DNA from: Bacteroidales bacterium
GTDB taxonomy: Bacteria; Bacteroidota; Bacteroidia; Bacteroidales; Paludibacteraceae
Direction: 5' to 3'
DNA: 48,860 bases
Assembly (NCBI GenBank): GCA_012517575.1
Contig: JAAYUQ010000081.1
Coordinates: 1-48,860 of the forward strand
This document shows, in pieces, positions 7,327 through 17,791 of this stretch; position 1 is the first letter of the stretch, and each line of letters starts with the position of its first letter. Both the position numbers and the translations under genes were made by a program. The notes beneath the pieces are model-generated. The model was not told where the DNA came from, did not search any database, and saw only the letters and a program-made list of their open reading frames with translations.

Positions 7327-10300
7327 ATGACAAATAGAAAAAAATCAGTTTCGATTTTTGTTTATTTCGGTATTTTTTTAAGTTCAACCGTTGGATTTGT
7401 TTATGCATCGCTGCAGCAACCCATCCCCAACGAAAATATTTCCAATGCTGAGAAGCAAACTGATTCTATTCAACAACATTTCCCCGTAAAAAAATTGGTG
7501 CAGGATACCTACCAGGATATAACTGTTGCTTATCCACTCGACGCTCCCGTCCCTTCCAACATAAAAACCGAAATTGAATACGACCCTGCAACTGCCAGTT
7601 ATATTTTGCATACTTATTTGGGTAACATGGAAATTGCTACGCCGTTTCGGATGACTGAACAGGAATATCTCGATTATTCAGGAAAGCAAGAAATGCAACG
7701 TTACTGGTACGAGAAAAATTCTACTGTTCAGCAAAATGTTGAAGATAAGTTCAGTGTTACGGACATGAAATTTGATATTGGCCCTGCCGACAAGATATTT
7801 GGTCCTGGTGGTGTGCAGATTAGAACGCAAGGTTCGGCTGAAATTTCTATGGGCTTTAAAACCAACAAAATAGATAATCCGGCGTTGACTGAGCGGATGC
7901 GCAAAAGTACCATTCTCGACTTTGACGAGAAAATTCAAATGAATGTTAATGGTAAGGTGGGGGACAAAGTCAATTTTAACATGAACTACAATACCGAGTC
8001 GAGTTTTGATTTCGACCAGAAATTGTTAAAATTGAATTATAAAGGCAAAGAAGACGACATCATCAAAAACATTGAAATTGGTAACGTCAGCATGCCTTTG
8101 AACAGTTCGCTCATTTCCGGAAGCACGGCTCTGTTTGGTGTTAAAACCGATTTGCAGTTTGGTAAGTTAAGTATCAGTGCCGTAGCTTCGCAGCAACAAT
8201 CCCAGACACAAACAGTCAGTTCAAAAGGAGGAGCACAGACTACCGATTATGAAATTGGTATTGATGAATATGATGAGAATCGGCATTTCTTTTTGGGGCA
8301 TTATTTCAGAAATAATTTTGAAAATGCCATGAGCAAACTTCCATTTGTAACCTCTGGTGTTACCATTACGCGTGTGGAAGTTTGGGTTACCAACAAACGG
8401 GGAAATTACGATCAGGCCAGAAACATTGTAGCATTCATGGACTTGGGAGAAACCCAGCGACTCGACAGTCATCATTGGAATGTACTGTCAGCCTCATCGT
8501 TGCCGCAAAATAAAGCCAATTCGCTATATGATGAAATTACCGCTTTACCTAATGTTCGCGACATACAGCAAACCAACAATGTCCTTTCCTCGCAATACGC
8601 CGCCGACAGTATTTTTGGTGGCGAAGATTACGAAAAAATTGAAAGTGCTCGCCGGCTTGATCCCTCAGAATATACACTGAATTCAGCTCTGGGATATGTA
8701 TCGTTGCGTACTGCATTGAATCCCGATGAAGTGTTGGCTGTAGCTTATGAATATACTTACGGAGGACAGGTTTATCAGGTTGGAGAATTTTCTACCGATG
8801 CCGTTACCGCTCCAAATGCTTTGATTGTTAAACTTCTGAAAAGTACCGCTCAATCTCCTTCACTTGCCTCTTGGGATTTGATGATGAAAAATGTATATAG
8901 TTTGGGAGCTTTACAAATTCAGCCTGAGAATTTTCAGCTGGATATTGTTTATCGAAACGACTCGGTAGGAACCGACCTGAAATACATTACAGAAGGAAAT
9001 ATACAAAATAAGCTTTTGTTGCGTGTAATGAACCTCGATCGACTCAATACCAAAAATGCAGCTCAACCCGATGGAAAATTCGATTATGTGGAAGGTTACA
9101 CTGTCCTTTCTTCCAGTGGCAGAATAATTTTCCCCGTTTTGGAACCTTTTGGCTCTCATTTGCGGAAGGAGATTGGGAATGATCAAATTGCCGATAAATA
9201 TGTTTTTCAGGAATTGTACGATTCAACATTGGTAACCGCTCGTGAATACAGTGAAAAAAACAAATTTCACATCGTTGGGGAATACAAGGCCAGTTCGGGA
9301 AACGAAATTCGACTGAATGCCATGAATATACCACGAGGCTCGGTTACGGTAACGGCCGGTGGTGTTGCTCTTGTAGAAAATGTTGATTATACAGTTGATT
9401 ATACTATGGGAACGGTAAATATAATCAATACTTCCATTTTGGAATCGGGAAGCAATATCGACGTGAAATTAGAAAATCAGTCGATGTTCAGCATGCAACG
9501 AAAATCGTTGGTTGGAACTCATTTGGAATATCAGTTCAATCGTGATTTTTCGCTGGGAGCTACTGTAATGCATCTTTCCGAAATGCCTTTGACTACCAAA
9601 GTCAACACAGGCGATGAACCTATTTCCAATACCATTTGGGGACTTAATACTTCGTGGAGGAAAGAGTCTCAATGGCTTACCAATCAGCTCGACAAGCTGC
9701 CGTTTGTTAATGCTACCAAACCTTCAACATTGGCTCTGAATGCCGAATTTGCTCAGCTGATTCCTGGCCATTCCAGCGTTATCAGTTCTGCGGGATTGGC
9801 GTATATCGACGATTTTGAATCGACCAAAACCACCATAGATCTTCATTATCCGGTTTTCTGGCATCTTGCCAGTACTCCTTTTGATCCCAATGGCGGACTT
9901 TTTCCCGAAGCTGCACGGGGAAAGGATATAGAATACGGAAAAAACAGGGCTTTGCTGGCATGGTATTATGTAGACCCAGTGTTGAATGCCAATAGTAGAA
10001 CTACCCCTGAAAATTTGAGAAACAATTTGGAATCGCAATCCAATCATTTAACGCGCAATGTGTTGGAAGAAGAAATTTTCCCCAACAAGGAAAGACTTGC
10101 TACCCAAACTTCGCGAATGACCATTATGAATCTTTCTTTTTACCCCAATGAAAGAGGTCCGTATAATTTGGATTTGGATGGAATGAATGCAGATGGTTCA
10201 TTGATGAATCCTGAAAAGCGATGGGGTGGAATTATGCGCAAGCTGGACGTTACGGACTTTGAAAATGCCAACATTGAATATATTGAATTTTGGATGATGG

Positions 10301-13300
10301 ACCCTTTTATTACCGATAAGGATGGCACCCAGAAAGGTGGAGATTTGTATATAAATTTAGGCGATATCAGTGAGGATGTTTTAAAAGATGGGAAAAAGTT
10401 TTTCGAACAGGGGTTGAGTATTGATGGCGATGTTACCAAAAGCGATACCACGGTGTGGGGAAGAATTCCAAAAACACAATCTACGGTTACGGCTTTTGAC
10501 AATACGCCAGGTGCAAGAAAATATCAGGATGTTGGGTTGAACGGACTTTCCAACGATGAAGAATTTGAATATCCTACTTACAAAAAATTTGTAGAACAAA
10601 TTATTGAAAAAATCAATCCTCAAACCCGTCAACAATGGCAAGATGACCAATTTTCTCCATTAAATGATCCCGCAGGCGACAATTATCATTTTTATCGGGG
10701 TTCTGATTATGACGATCAGCAAAAAGATATTCTATCGCGATACAAACATTATAATGGAACAGAAGGAAATTCTCCTGAAGCAGAAAATGTCAACGAAAGT
10801 TACACTACTTCAGCAACTTCGCTTCCCGATATGGAAGATTTGAATGAGGACAATACCATGAACGAATACGAGAAATATTATCAGTACCGGGTTCAGATTC
10901 GTAGAGATGCTTTTCAGGTTGGGAAAAACTATATTGCAGACAAGATAACTTCGAATGTGCAGCTGGCCAATGGAAATGTAGAACCCGTAACATGGTATCA
11001 GTTCCGTGTCCCGGTTCGTGAGTACGATGAAAAAATCGGGAGCATTCGCAATTTTAAATCGATTCGGTTTATCAGAATGTTTCTTACCGATTTTGAAAAA
11101 GATATTCATTTGCGTTTTGCTACTTTCGATTTGGTTAGGGGAGAGTGGCGTAGTTATACCAAGTCGTTATATCCAAATGGATTAGCTCCGTCTTCAGATG
11201 GCAAATTAGAAGTTCAGGCTGTAAATATCGAAGAAAATGCGGATCGTACGCCCGTAAATTATGTGTTGCCTCCGGGAGTTACCCGAGAAACGGATCCGGG
11301 ACAACCACAGCTTTTACAGTTAAATGAACAGTCGATGGTTTTGAGAGTCAGAGATTTGGCGCCAAATGATGCCAAAGCCGTTTATAAAACAACCTCATAT
11401 GACATGCGTCAGTACAAACGTCTTCAAATGTTTGTACATGCCGAAAAATTGATTGACGATATTTCCAATCTGCAGGATAATGAATTGACCTGCTTTATCC
11501 GAATCGGTACCGATATGGTGAACAATTACTACGAATATGAAATTCCCTTACGGCTGACGCCTCCAGGAAAATATTTGGGTGAAAACACCGGACAGCGAGA
11601 GATTGTATGGTACCCTGAAAATATGTTCGATTTTGCTTTTTCAAAACTGATTAATGTAAAACTGCAACGCAATAAGACTCTTCAAGCAAGTGCGGGAAAT
11701 GTGTCTAATCTTGTACCTTATACTATATTTTATCCAGATAAACCAAAAAACAGAATTACAGTTGTCGGTAATCCTACTATTTCGGATGTTCAGAATATTA
11801 TGATTGGTATTCGAAACAGAAGCGGAAGCATCAAATCGGGAGAAATTTGGGTCAACGAATTACGTATGTCGGAATTTGATGAATCAGGTGGTTGGGCAGC
11901 CATGGGAAATTTGGCTGTTGGTCTGTCGGATATTGGAACGCTGAATTTCTCGGGAAGAATTGAAACATCGGGATATGGAAGCATTGAGAGTAATGTAATG
12001 AACCGCCGGTTGGAGGACTTGCGCCAGATGAATTTTGCTGCTGCCGTAGAATTGGGTAGGTTTTTACCAGAGCAGGCAAAGTTACAGATTCCAACCTATT
12101 TTTCGTATACCAACGAAACCGTATCGCCAAAGTATAATCCTCTCGATCAGGATGTCGAATTATCCGATGCTTTGGATAATCTTCCCACAAAAACTGATCG
12201 GGATTCCTTGCTGAATTTGTCGCAAACGGTAAGCACTTCCAAAAGTTTTAATGTTTCCAATGCTAAAGTTAATATTAAAAGTAAAAAACCGCAGTTCTAT
12301 GACCCGGCTAATTTAAAATTTACTTATGCCTATATTGAAAACAATGAACACAATTCGGAAATTGAACAAAATTTGGTAAAAAACCAGCGTGCAGCGGTCG
12401 ATTACAATTTTAATTTTGCTGCTCAGCCATGGGAACCGTTTAAAGATGTAAAAGCTTTGAACAGTCCAGCATTAAAACTTATCAAGGATTTTAATCTGTA
12501 CTATCTTCCTTCGTCTTTAAATTACAATGCCAATCTCAACCGAGCATATTCGCAAATCAAACTTCGGAGTTTTGATGTTTATTCGGGCAATTATTCCAAC
12601 GATGAATTGTCTAATCTCACTTTCAGTAAGGATTTTATGTTCAATCGTCAGTTCGACATCAAATATGATATGACCCGTTCATTACATTTCAGTTTTCAAA
12701 CAGTAATGAACGCAAACATTGACGAGCCATATTTTACGCCTGAGATGGGAAAGGAATATTACGAAGCGTGGCGCGATACGGTGTGGCACAACATCAAAAA
12801 GCTTGGAACGCCCTATGTTTATCAGCAAGTATTTACTGCTTCGTGGAATGTTCCATTCAATAAAATACCTATTACGGATTGGATGCAGGCAAATGTTTCT
12901 TATAATTCCAATTACAACTGGAATCGGAGCGCACAAATGGAAGGAGGAGCAGATATTGGAAATTCTGCTACCAGCACGGGTTCATGGCAACTTGATGGTC
13001 AATTGAATTTTGAAACTTTATACAATAAATCTAAGTTTCTGAAAAATGTGTTGAACCGAAACAAAGTTACCAATGCCAGAACTCAACCTTTCAAACCTGG
13101 CAATTTTACGCAAACGGTTCAACTCAAATCCGATCAGCCGCTCACTATTCAGCACCGCTTGGGAAGTGATCGTATTAAACTCACAGCAAAAGATAAAGGC
13201 GGAAATGAGGTGTTGCTTTCCTATAAAGTTAAAAATGCAACTTCGGTAGAAATTTTACCGAAACAAAACATGGACAGCATCACGATAAATATTGTCAGTA

Positions 13301-14760
13301 TGAATCCCAATCAGCAGTCGGTTGCAAATAAAACACTTGATGTTGCTTTGGGGGCTTTAATGATGGTTCGACGTTTTTCCATCAATTATCGGGAAAACAA
13401 CAGTACGGTATTGTCGGGATTTTTGCCTGAAGCAGGATTTATGGGACAACAGACCTACAATGGAGCAGATGCTCCAGGATACGCTTTTGCTTTTGGATTT
13501 CAGGACAAAGATTTTATTAAAAATGCTTTTGAAAAAGGTTGGCTGAATACTGGAGATTCGGTGGTAAATCCCGCCACTACTTCTTTTACTTCCGATCTTG
13601 ACATCAAAGCTACGCTGGAGCCAATTCCTGGTTTTAAAATTGATTTGAATGCCCGGCGATACACCGCTTCAAATACTTCGGTTTTCTATATGTATGAAGA
13701 TATGCCTACAACCTACACCGGTAGTTTTAATATTACACAAATTGGTTTGTCCACAGCGTTCAAAAAGCTGGGAACCGCCACCGATAATTACAATTCGGAG
13801 ACTTTTAATAATTTTCTTGCCAATCGACAAAAAGTTGCCGATCGGCTGAATCAGAAATATGCCGGTACGCGTTATCCGCAAAGTGGATTTATCAAATCTT
13901 CCAGTTTAGCAGGCAAAGAATATGATCCGTCGCTTGGCGCTTATCAGTTAAACTCAGCCGATGTACTGATTCCTGCTTTTTTGGCTGCTTACACGGGACG
14001 TGATGCCACAAAAGTTTCTACCAATCCCTTCCTTTCCATTTCGAGCATTTTGCCCAATTGGCGAATCAGTTATGATGGACTTTCAAAAATAGATTGGGTT
14101 AAAAATCATTTTAAAAATGTGAATCTGACACATGCATATTCTTTCCGTTACAGCATTGGTTCTTATTCTTCATATTCTACATGGGTACCAATGGATGATG
14201 AAAGTTCACTGGGCTATGTTCGCGACGTTCAAACCGATAACCCAATTCCTTCAGGCGCTTACGATTTTACAAGTGTTTCGCTGGACGAACAGTTTAGTCC
14301 GCTTCTTGGTGTTAATGCCACCATGAACAATAGTTTGACAGCGAAAATGGAATACCGCAAGCAAAGAAACCTTATTTTGAATCTTTCCAGCACTCAGCTG
14401 ATAGAAAGCGCCAGCGATGAATATGTTTTAGGATTTGGTTATCTGTTAAAGGATTTTGATGTAATTCTGCGATTGAAATCTGACAAACAATCGAAAATCA
14501 AGAACGATTTGAAACTTTCGGCTGATGTTTCCTATAAAGATATTAAAACCTTGCTGCGAAAAGTGGAAGAAAACATTACACAGGCTTCGAGTGGAAATAA
14601 ACTGCTAACCCTAAAATTTCTGGCCGATTACGTATTCAGTTCAAAAGTTAATATTCAACTTTATTACGACCACCAGTCGAGCATTCCTCTCGTTTCTTCT
14701 TCAGTTCCTGTTTCGTCTTCCAATTTCGGCGTTAGTCTCAAGTTTATGTTGACCAGATAA
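7327..14760 (+). CDS. sprA: T9SS outer membrane translocon SprA/Sov
   Basis: At 2477 aa this is the largest gene in the window. SprA (Sov in Porphyromonas) forms the giant outer membrane beta-barrel through which type IX secretion cargo leaves the cell. A signal-peptide-like start (residues 1-27, ending GFVYA) precedes a long run of amphipathic beta-strands rich in Asn, Tyr and Phe. Recognisable segments include DMKFDIGPADKIFGPGGVQI near the N-terminus, the repeated AYIDDFE-type segment, and a C-terminal strand ending VSLKFMLTR. The size matches the family. Its presence fits the T9SS sorting tails on two proteins encoded at 23.6-31.1 kb. Many antisense frames inside it are shadows. Confidence 0.95.
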   Translation: MTNRKKSVSIFVYFGIFLSSTVGFVYASLQQPIPNENISNAEKQTDSIQQHFPVKKLVQDTYQDITVAYPLDAPVPSNIKTEIEYDPATASYILHTYLGNMEIATPFRMTEQEYLDYSGKQEMQRYWYEKNSTVQQNVEDKFSVTDMKFDIGPADKIFGPGGVQIRTQGSAEISMGFKTNKIDNPALTERMRKSTILDFDEKIQMNVNGKVGDKVNFNMNYNTESSFDFDQKLLKLNYKGKEDDIIKNIEIGNVSMPLNSSLISGSTALFGVKTDLQFGKLSISAVASQQQSQTQTVSSKGGAQTTDYEIGIDEYDENRHFFLGHYFRNNFENAMSKLPFVTSGVTITRVEVWVTNKRGNYDQARNIVAFMDLGETQRLDSHHWNVLSASSLPQNKANSLYDEITALPNVRDIQQTNNVLSSQYAADSIFGGEDYEKIESARRLDPSEYTLNSALGYVSLRTALNPDEVLAVAYEYTYGGQVYQVGEFSTDAVTAPNALIVKLLKSTAQSPSLASWDLMMKNVYSLGALQIQPENFQLDIVYRNDSVGTDLKYITEGNIQNKLLLRVMNLDRLNTKNAAQPDGKFDYVEGYTVLSSSGRIIFPVLEPFGSHLRKEIGNDQIADKYVFQELYDSTLVTAREYSEKNKFHIVGEYKASSGNEIRLNAMNIPRGSVTVTAGGVALVENVDYTVDYTMGTVNIINTSILESGSNIDVKLENQSMFSMQRKSLVGTHLEYQFNRDFSLGATVMHLSEMPLTTKVNTGDEPISNTIWGLNTSWRKESQWLTNQLDKLPFVNATKPSTLALNAEFAQLIPGHSSVISSAGLAYIDDFESTKTTIDLHYPVFWHLASTPFDPNGGLFPEAARGKDIEYGKNRALLAWYYVDPVLNANSRTTPENLRNNLESQSNHLTRNVLEEEIFPNKERLATQTSRMTIMNLSFYPNERGPYNLDLDGMNADGSLMNPEKRWGGIMRKLDVTDFENANIEYIEFWMMDPFITDKDGTQKGGDLYINLGDISEDVLKDGKKFFEQGLSIDGDVTKSDTTVWGRIPKTQSTVTAFDNTPGARKYQDVGLNGLSNDEEFEYPTYKKFVEQIIEKINPQTRQQWQDDQFSPLNDPAGDNYHFYRGSDYDDQQKDILSRYKHYNGTEGNSPEAENVNESYTTSATSLPDMEDLNEDNTMNEYEKYYQYRVQIRRDAFQVGKNYIADKITSNVQLANGNVEPVTWYQFRVPVREYDEKIGSIRNFKSIRFIRMFLTDFEKDIHLRFATFDLVRGEWRSYTKSLYPNGLAPSSDGKLEVQAVNIEENADRTPVNYVLPPGVTRETDPGQPQLLQLNEQSMVLRVRDLAPNDAKAVYKTTSYDMRQYKRLQMFVHAEKLIDDISNLQDNELTCFIRIGTDMVNNYYEYEIPLRLTPPGKYLGENTGQREIVWYPENMFDFAFSKLINVKLQRNKTLQASAGNVSNLVPYTIFYPDKPKNRITVVGNPTISDVQNIMIGIRNRSGSIKSGEIWVNELRMSEFDESGGWAAMGNLAVGLSDIGTLNFSGRIETSGYGSIESNVMNRRLEDLRQMNFAAAVELGRFLPEQAKLQIPTYFSYTNETVSPKYNPLDQDVELSDALDNLPTKTDRDSLLNLSQTVSTSKSFNVSNAKVNIKSKKPQFYDPANLKFTYAYIENNEHNSEIEQNLVKNQRAAVDYNFNFAAQPWEPFKDVKALNSPALKLIKDFNLYYLPSSLNYNANLNRAYSQIKLRSFDVYSGNYSNDELSNLTFSKDFMFNRQFDIKYDMTRSLHFSFQTVMNANIDEPYFTPEMGKEYYEAWRDTVWHNIKKLGTPYVYQQVFTASWNVPFNKIPITDWMQANVSYNSNYNWNRSAQMEGGADIGNSATSTGSWQLDGQLNFETLYNKSKFLKNVLNRNKVTNARTQPFKPGNFTQTVQLKSDQPLTIQHRLGSDRIKLTAKDKGGNEVLLSYKVKNATSVEILPKQNMDSITINIVSMNPNQQSVANKTLDVALGALMMVRRFSINYRENNSTVLSGFLPEAGFMGQQTYNGADAPGYAFAFGFQDKDFIKNAFEKGWLNTGDSVVNPATTSFTSDLDIKATLEPIPGFKIDLNARRYTASNTSVFYMYEDMPTTYTGSFNITQIGLSTAFKKLGTATDNYNSETFNNFLANRQKVADRLNQKYAGTRYPQSGFIKSSSLAGKEYDPSLGAYQLNSADVLIPAFLAAYTGRDATKVSTNPFLSISSILPNWRISYDGLSKIDWVKNHFKNVNLTHAYSFRYSIGSYSSYSTWVPMDDESSLGYVRDVQTDNPIPSGAYDFTSVSLDEQFSPLLGVNATMNNSLTAKMEYRKQRNLILNLSSTQLIESASDEYVLGFGYLLKDFDVILRLKSDKQSKIKNDLKLSADVSYKDIKTLLRKVEENITQASSGNKLLTLKFLADYVFSSKVNIQLYYDHQSSIPLVSSSVPVSSSNFGVSLKFMLTR

Positions 14761-14870
14761 AATGATTTTAAGTTGTACTTATATTGTTAAAATTTCTGAA
14801 TTTCAATTGGTAATTAAACTTTGGATGATTAAAATTGTTGGAAAGTAAATTGAAATTATAAGAACGTGAA

Positions 14871-16874
14871 ATGAAGAAAAAATTTTTTCTGCTACTGTTT
14901 TGTTTATTCGGTTTCCTGTTTTCAGAAGCCCAAATTTTTGAACCGGTACATTGGAATATCAGTCATAAATTGACCGGAAAGACTACTGCCGATATTATTT
15001 TTAAAGCCTCTATTGATGATGGTTGGCATTTATACGGATTATTCTTACCTCCAAACGGTCCAAAGCCTACTTCAATAGTTTTTGAAAAAATTGAGCATGC
15101 TCAGAAGGTGGGTAATTTGCAAGCTGCCTCGAAATTGGAGAAAAAGTTCGATTCCAACTTTGGCATGGAATTGAGTTGGTATTCGAAAGAAGCTGTTTTT
15201 GTTCAGAAAATTTCATTTTCTTCCATTAAAAATGTTCGTTTGGAAGGTTACATTGAATACATGGCCTGTAACGACAAAAGTTGTTTGCCCCCTACTACCG
15301 AACCTTTTTCAATTCAATTAAATTCTAAGGAAATTTCTTCGGTTGTTGTAGACAAAAACACAACTGTTTCGTCTTCTGAAAAAATTCAGCCAACGGAAGA
15401 TTTCAAAAATGCCAATCAAGTAGATTTAAGTTCCGAAGATAATGCCGAAATTTCTGCTTCTCAATGGTGGACACCGGTAATTAAGGAACTCAACAACTTT
15501 GGCAATGTGGCGGCAGATAAAGAGACAGCATCTCTTTGGTATGTACTGCTGGCCGGTTTATTGGGCGGTTTTTTGGCTTTGCTCACTCCTTGTGTTTGGC
15601 CGATAATTCCCATGACGGTGAGTTTCTTTCTGAAACGCTCTGCTGTACCTTCACGTGGCAGGAAAGATGCTGTTTTGTATGGTTTGTCGATTATAGTTAT
15701 TTATGTGGTGTTGGGTTTGTTGATAACTTTGATTTTTGGCGCTAGTGCGTTGAACAGCATGTCCACCAATGCTCTGTTTAATTTGTTTTTCTTTGTTTTG
15801 CTTGTTGTTTTTGCCTTGTCTTTTTTTGGGGCTTTTGAGTTGACTTTACCATCTTCGTGGTCAACAAAAGTTGATGCAAAAGCTGAATCAACTGTAGGTT
15901 TGCTGAGTATTTTGCTGATGGCTTTCACGTTGGTATTGGTTTCGTTTTCCTGCACTGGTCCCATTATAGGAACTTTACTGGTTGAAGTTGCCGCCAGCGG
16001 TTCTCTACTTGCTCCAGCTATAGGGATGTTTGGTTTCTCCTTTGCTTTAGCAGTTCCTTTTACTCTCTTTGCTTTCTTTCCTTCGTGGCTCGAGTCGTTG
16101 CCACGCTCAGGCGGTTGGCTCAACAGAGTAAAAGTGGTGCTGGCTTTCATTGAACTTGCTTTTGCACTGAAATTTCTTTCTGTTGCCGATTTGGCTTATG
16201 GATGGCATATTTTAGATAGAGAAGTTTTTGTTTCGCTGTGGATAGTAATTTTCACGTTATTGGGTATTTATTTATTGGGAAAAATTCGTTTCCCGCACGA
16301 CAGCGAGTCGAAACATACTTCTGTGGGTGGACTTATGCTGGGAATCGTATCTTTGGCTTTTGCCGTTTACATGGTTCCGGGGCTCTGGGGTGCACCGCTG
16401 AAATCTATCAGCGCTTTTGCTCCGCCACTTTATACGCAGGATTTTAATTTATACAAGGATGAAGTTCATCCCGATTTTACCGATTTTGAAGAAGGAATGA
16501 CCTATGCCGCAATGAAAAAAATGCCTGTTGTGATCGACTTTTCGGGTTATGGTTGTGTAAATTGCCGGAAAATGGAAGCTTCGGTTTGGACTGATCCACA
16601 GGTGAAAGAATTGCTCGACAAAAATTTTGTGCTGATTTCGCTGTTTGTCGATGATAAAACGCCATTAGACCAACCTTTTGAAATTAATGAAAACGGAAAG
16701 ACAAGAAAAATCAAAACTATTGGTGATAAGTGGAGCTATCTGCAACGACATAAATTTGGCGCCAATGCACAACCTTTTTATGTTATGATTGACTATCGTG
16801 GAAAACCGCTGAATAAACCTTATGTTTTTGATACCAATGCTTCCCATTTTGTCAATTGGTTAAATAGAAAATAG
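14871..16874 (+). CDS. dsbD: DsbD-like thiol:disulfide interchange protein
   Basis: This 667-aa inner membrane protein carries reducing power from the cytoplasm to the cell envelope. It has a signal peptide (1-21), an N-terminal DsbD-alpha/DsbC-like periplasmic domain (about 25-150, with the Cys pair in ACNDKSCLPP) and a transmembrane domain (about 220-500) with roughly eight helices. The paired membrane cysteines are Cys241 (LLTPCVWP) and Cys361 (SFSCTGP). A C-terminal thioredoxin domain carries Cys562-Val-Asn-Cys565. All three redox modules of DsbD are therefore present. It starts 110 bp after sprA and reads the same way; co-transcription is possible but not shown. Reductive envelope maturation of T9SS or cytochrome proteins is a plausible use, by inference. 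Confidence 0.92.
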   Translation: MKKKFFLLLFCLFGFLFSEAQIFEPVHWNISHKLTGKTTADIIFKASIDDGWHLYGLFLPPNGPKPTSIVFEKIEHAQKVGNLQAASKLEKKFDSNFGMELSWYSKEAVFVQKISFSSIKNVRLEGYIEYMACNDKSCLPPTTEPFSIQLNSKEISSVVVDKNTTVSSSEKIQPTEDFKNANQVDLSSEDNAEISASQWWTPVIKELNNFGNVAADKETASLWYVLLAGLLGGFLALLTPCVWPIIPMTVSFFLKRSAVPSRGRKDAVLYGLSIIVIYVVLGLLITLIFGASALNSMSTNALFNLFFFVLLVVFALSFFGAFELTLPSSWSTKVDAKAESTVGLLSILLMAFTLVLVSFSCTGPIIGTLLVEVAASGSLLAPAIGMFGFSFALAVPFTLFAFFPSWLESLPRSGGWLNRVKVVLAFIELAFALKFLSVADLAYGWHILDREVFVSLWIVIFTLLGIYLLGKIRFPHDSESKHTSVGGLMLGIVSLAFAVYMVPGLWGAPLKSISAFAPPLYTQDFNLYKDEVHPDFTDFEEGMTYAAMKKMPVVIDFSGYGCVNCRKMEASVWTDPQVKELLDKNFVLISLFVDDKTPLDQPFEINENGKTRKIKTIGDKWSYLQRHKFGANAQPFYVMIDYRGKPLNKPYVFDTNASHFVNWLNRK

Positions 16875-17000
16875 TACATTTTGTCTTAATCTGATTTGAT
16901 ACTTTTATTTTTCTGTTATTTTGTCATTTAATTTTTCTTTGCAAGCGACTCGTTATTGAAGTTGGTTGATTGGCAAACTTATTGTTTAGCAGAAAAAGAG

Positions 17001-17025
17001 AAAAAGTTTTTTGAAAAAACTTTTT
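17001..17025 (+). terminator. Perfect 25-bp palindrome, possible terminator
   Basis: AAAAAGTTTTTT, one G, then AAAAAACTTTTT form a perfect inverted repeat 126 bp past the dsbD stop and 109 bp before grpE. The right arm ends in T5. It could terminate dsbD transcription, but the stem is almost all A-T and its loop is strained, so the function is uncertain. Confidence 0.4.
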
Positions 17026-17123
17026 GAGAAAGAGTCGTGTAGTTCTGATTTAGAAAAGTAAATTGGAATGATTTTTTGTGTTATATAAAATTATTGGAAC
17101 TGAATAGTTTACAAATATAAAAA

Positions 17124-17129
17124 CGGAGG
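17124..17129 (+). promoter_or_regulatory. Strong Shine-Dalgarno site before grpE
   Basis: CGGAGG lies four bases before the grpE ATG. Good Shine-Dalgarno matches are scarce in this window, as is usual for Bacteroidota, so this one stands out and supports the chosen grpE start. Confidence 0.6.
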
Positions 17130-17133
17130 AAAA

Positions 17134-17715
17134 ATGGAAAAGGACAATAAAACATCTGAAAGAAATCAATCTGCCGAAAACGAAAAGAAACATCCGAAAC
17201 AACATAATGAAAATGAAAACACCATTATTCCACAATCGGAAAATGCTGAAAATGAAAATGTTGAAAAAGAGTTGGAACGATTGAGAGAAGAATGCGAAGA
17301 TTTGGCAGACAAAAACTTGCGTCTATTGGCTGAGTTTGACAATTATCGCAAGCGTATGCTCAAAGAAAAAGCCGATTTACTGAAAAATGGTGGGGAAAAT
17401 GTGTTGGTGAATATTTTACCGCTTGTCGATGACTTTGAGCGAGCGTTGAAAGCTATTGAAACAAGTGATGATATTGAAGCAGTGAAAGAAGGTATTCATT
17501 TGATTTATGGAAAATTTGTAGAATTTTTGAACAAAAACAACGTGAAGGAAATTCCGACTGAAAATGTTGAATTCAATACCCAGTATCATGAAGCAGTATC
17601 AAAAATTCCGGCGCCTTCGGAGGAATTGAAAGGGAAAGTGATAGAATGTTTATCGAAAGGCTATACATTGAATGACAAGGTAATTCGATATGCAAAAGTC
17701 GTAGTGGGCGAATAA
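17134..17715 (+). CDS. grpE: Nucleotide exchange factor GrpE
   Basis: GrpE (193 aa) releases ADP from DnaK and so drives the Hsp70 chaperone cycle. The N-terminal 45 residues are low-complexity, charged and rich in Asn/Glu, as is common. A long coiled coil follows (about 47-100, with LAEFDNYRKRMLKEKADL, a family hallmark). The C-terminal beta head holds the YHEAVSKIP segment and ends GYTLNDKVIRYAKVVVGE, the classic signature. It precedes dnaJ by 76 bp in the same direction, the usual grpE-dnaJ operon. A strong Shine-Dalgarno sequence fixes the start. Confidence 0.96.
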   Translation: MEKDNKTSERNQSAENEKKHPKQHNENENTIIPQSENAENENVEKELERLREECEDLADKNLRLLAEFDNYRKRMLKEKADLLKNGGENVLVNILPLVDDFERALKAIETSDDIEAVKEGIHLIYGKFVEFLNKNNVKEIPTENVEFNTQYHEAVSKIPAPSEELKGKVIECLSKGYTLNDKVIRYAKVVVGE

Positions 17716-17791
17716 TTGTATTCGCCTTTTAATTTTTTGAATTTTTGAGTCTACATATCAAGATGTTGAGGATGAGGGAGAATTAAGTTTT

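Noticed and set aside
7384-14326. Many antisense and shifted frames of 60-120 codons inside sprA
   Set aside because: All lie within a complete 2477-codon gene of a known family; they are shadows.
17001-17025. Palindrome as an origin or attachment site
   Set aside because: It is a lone A/T-rich hairpin after dsbD with no integrase, repeats or replication gene nearby.
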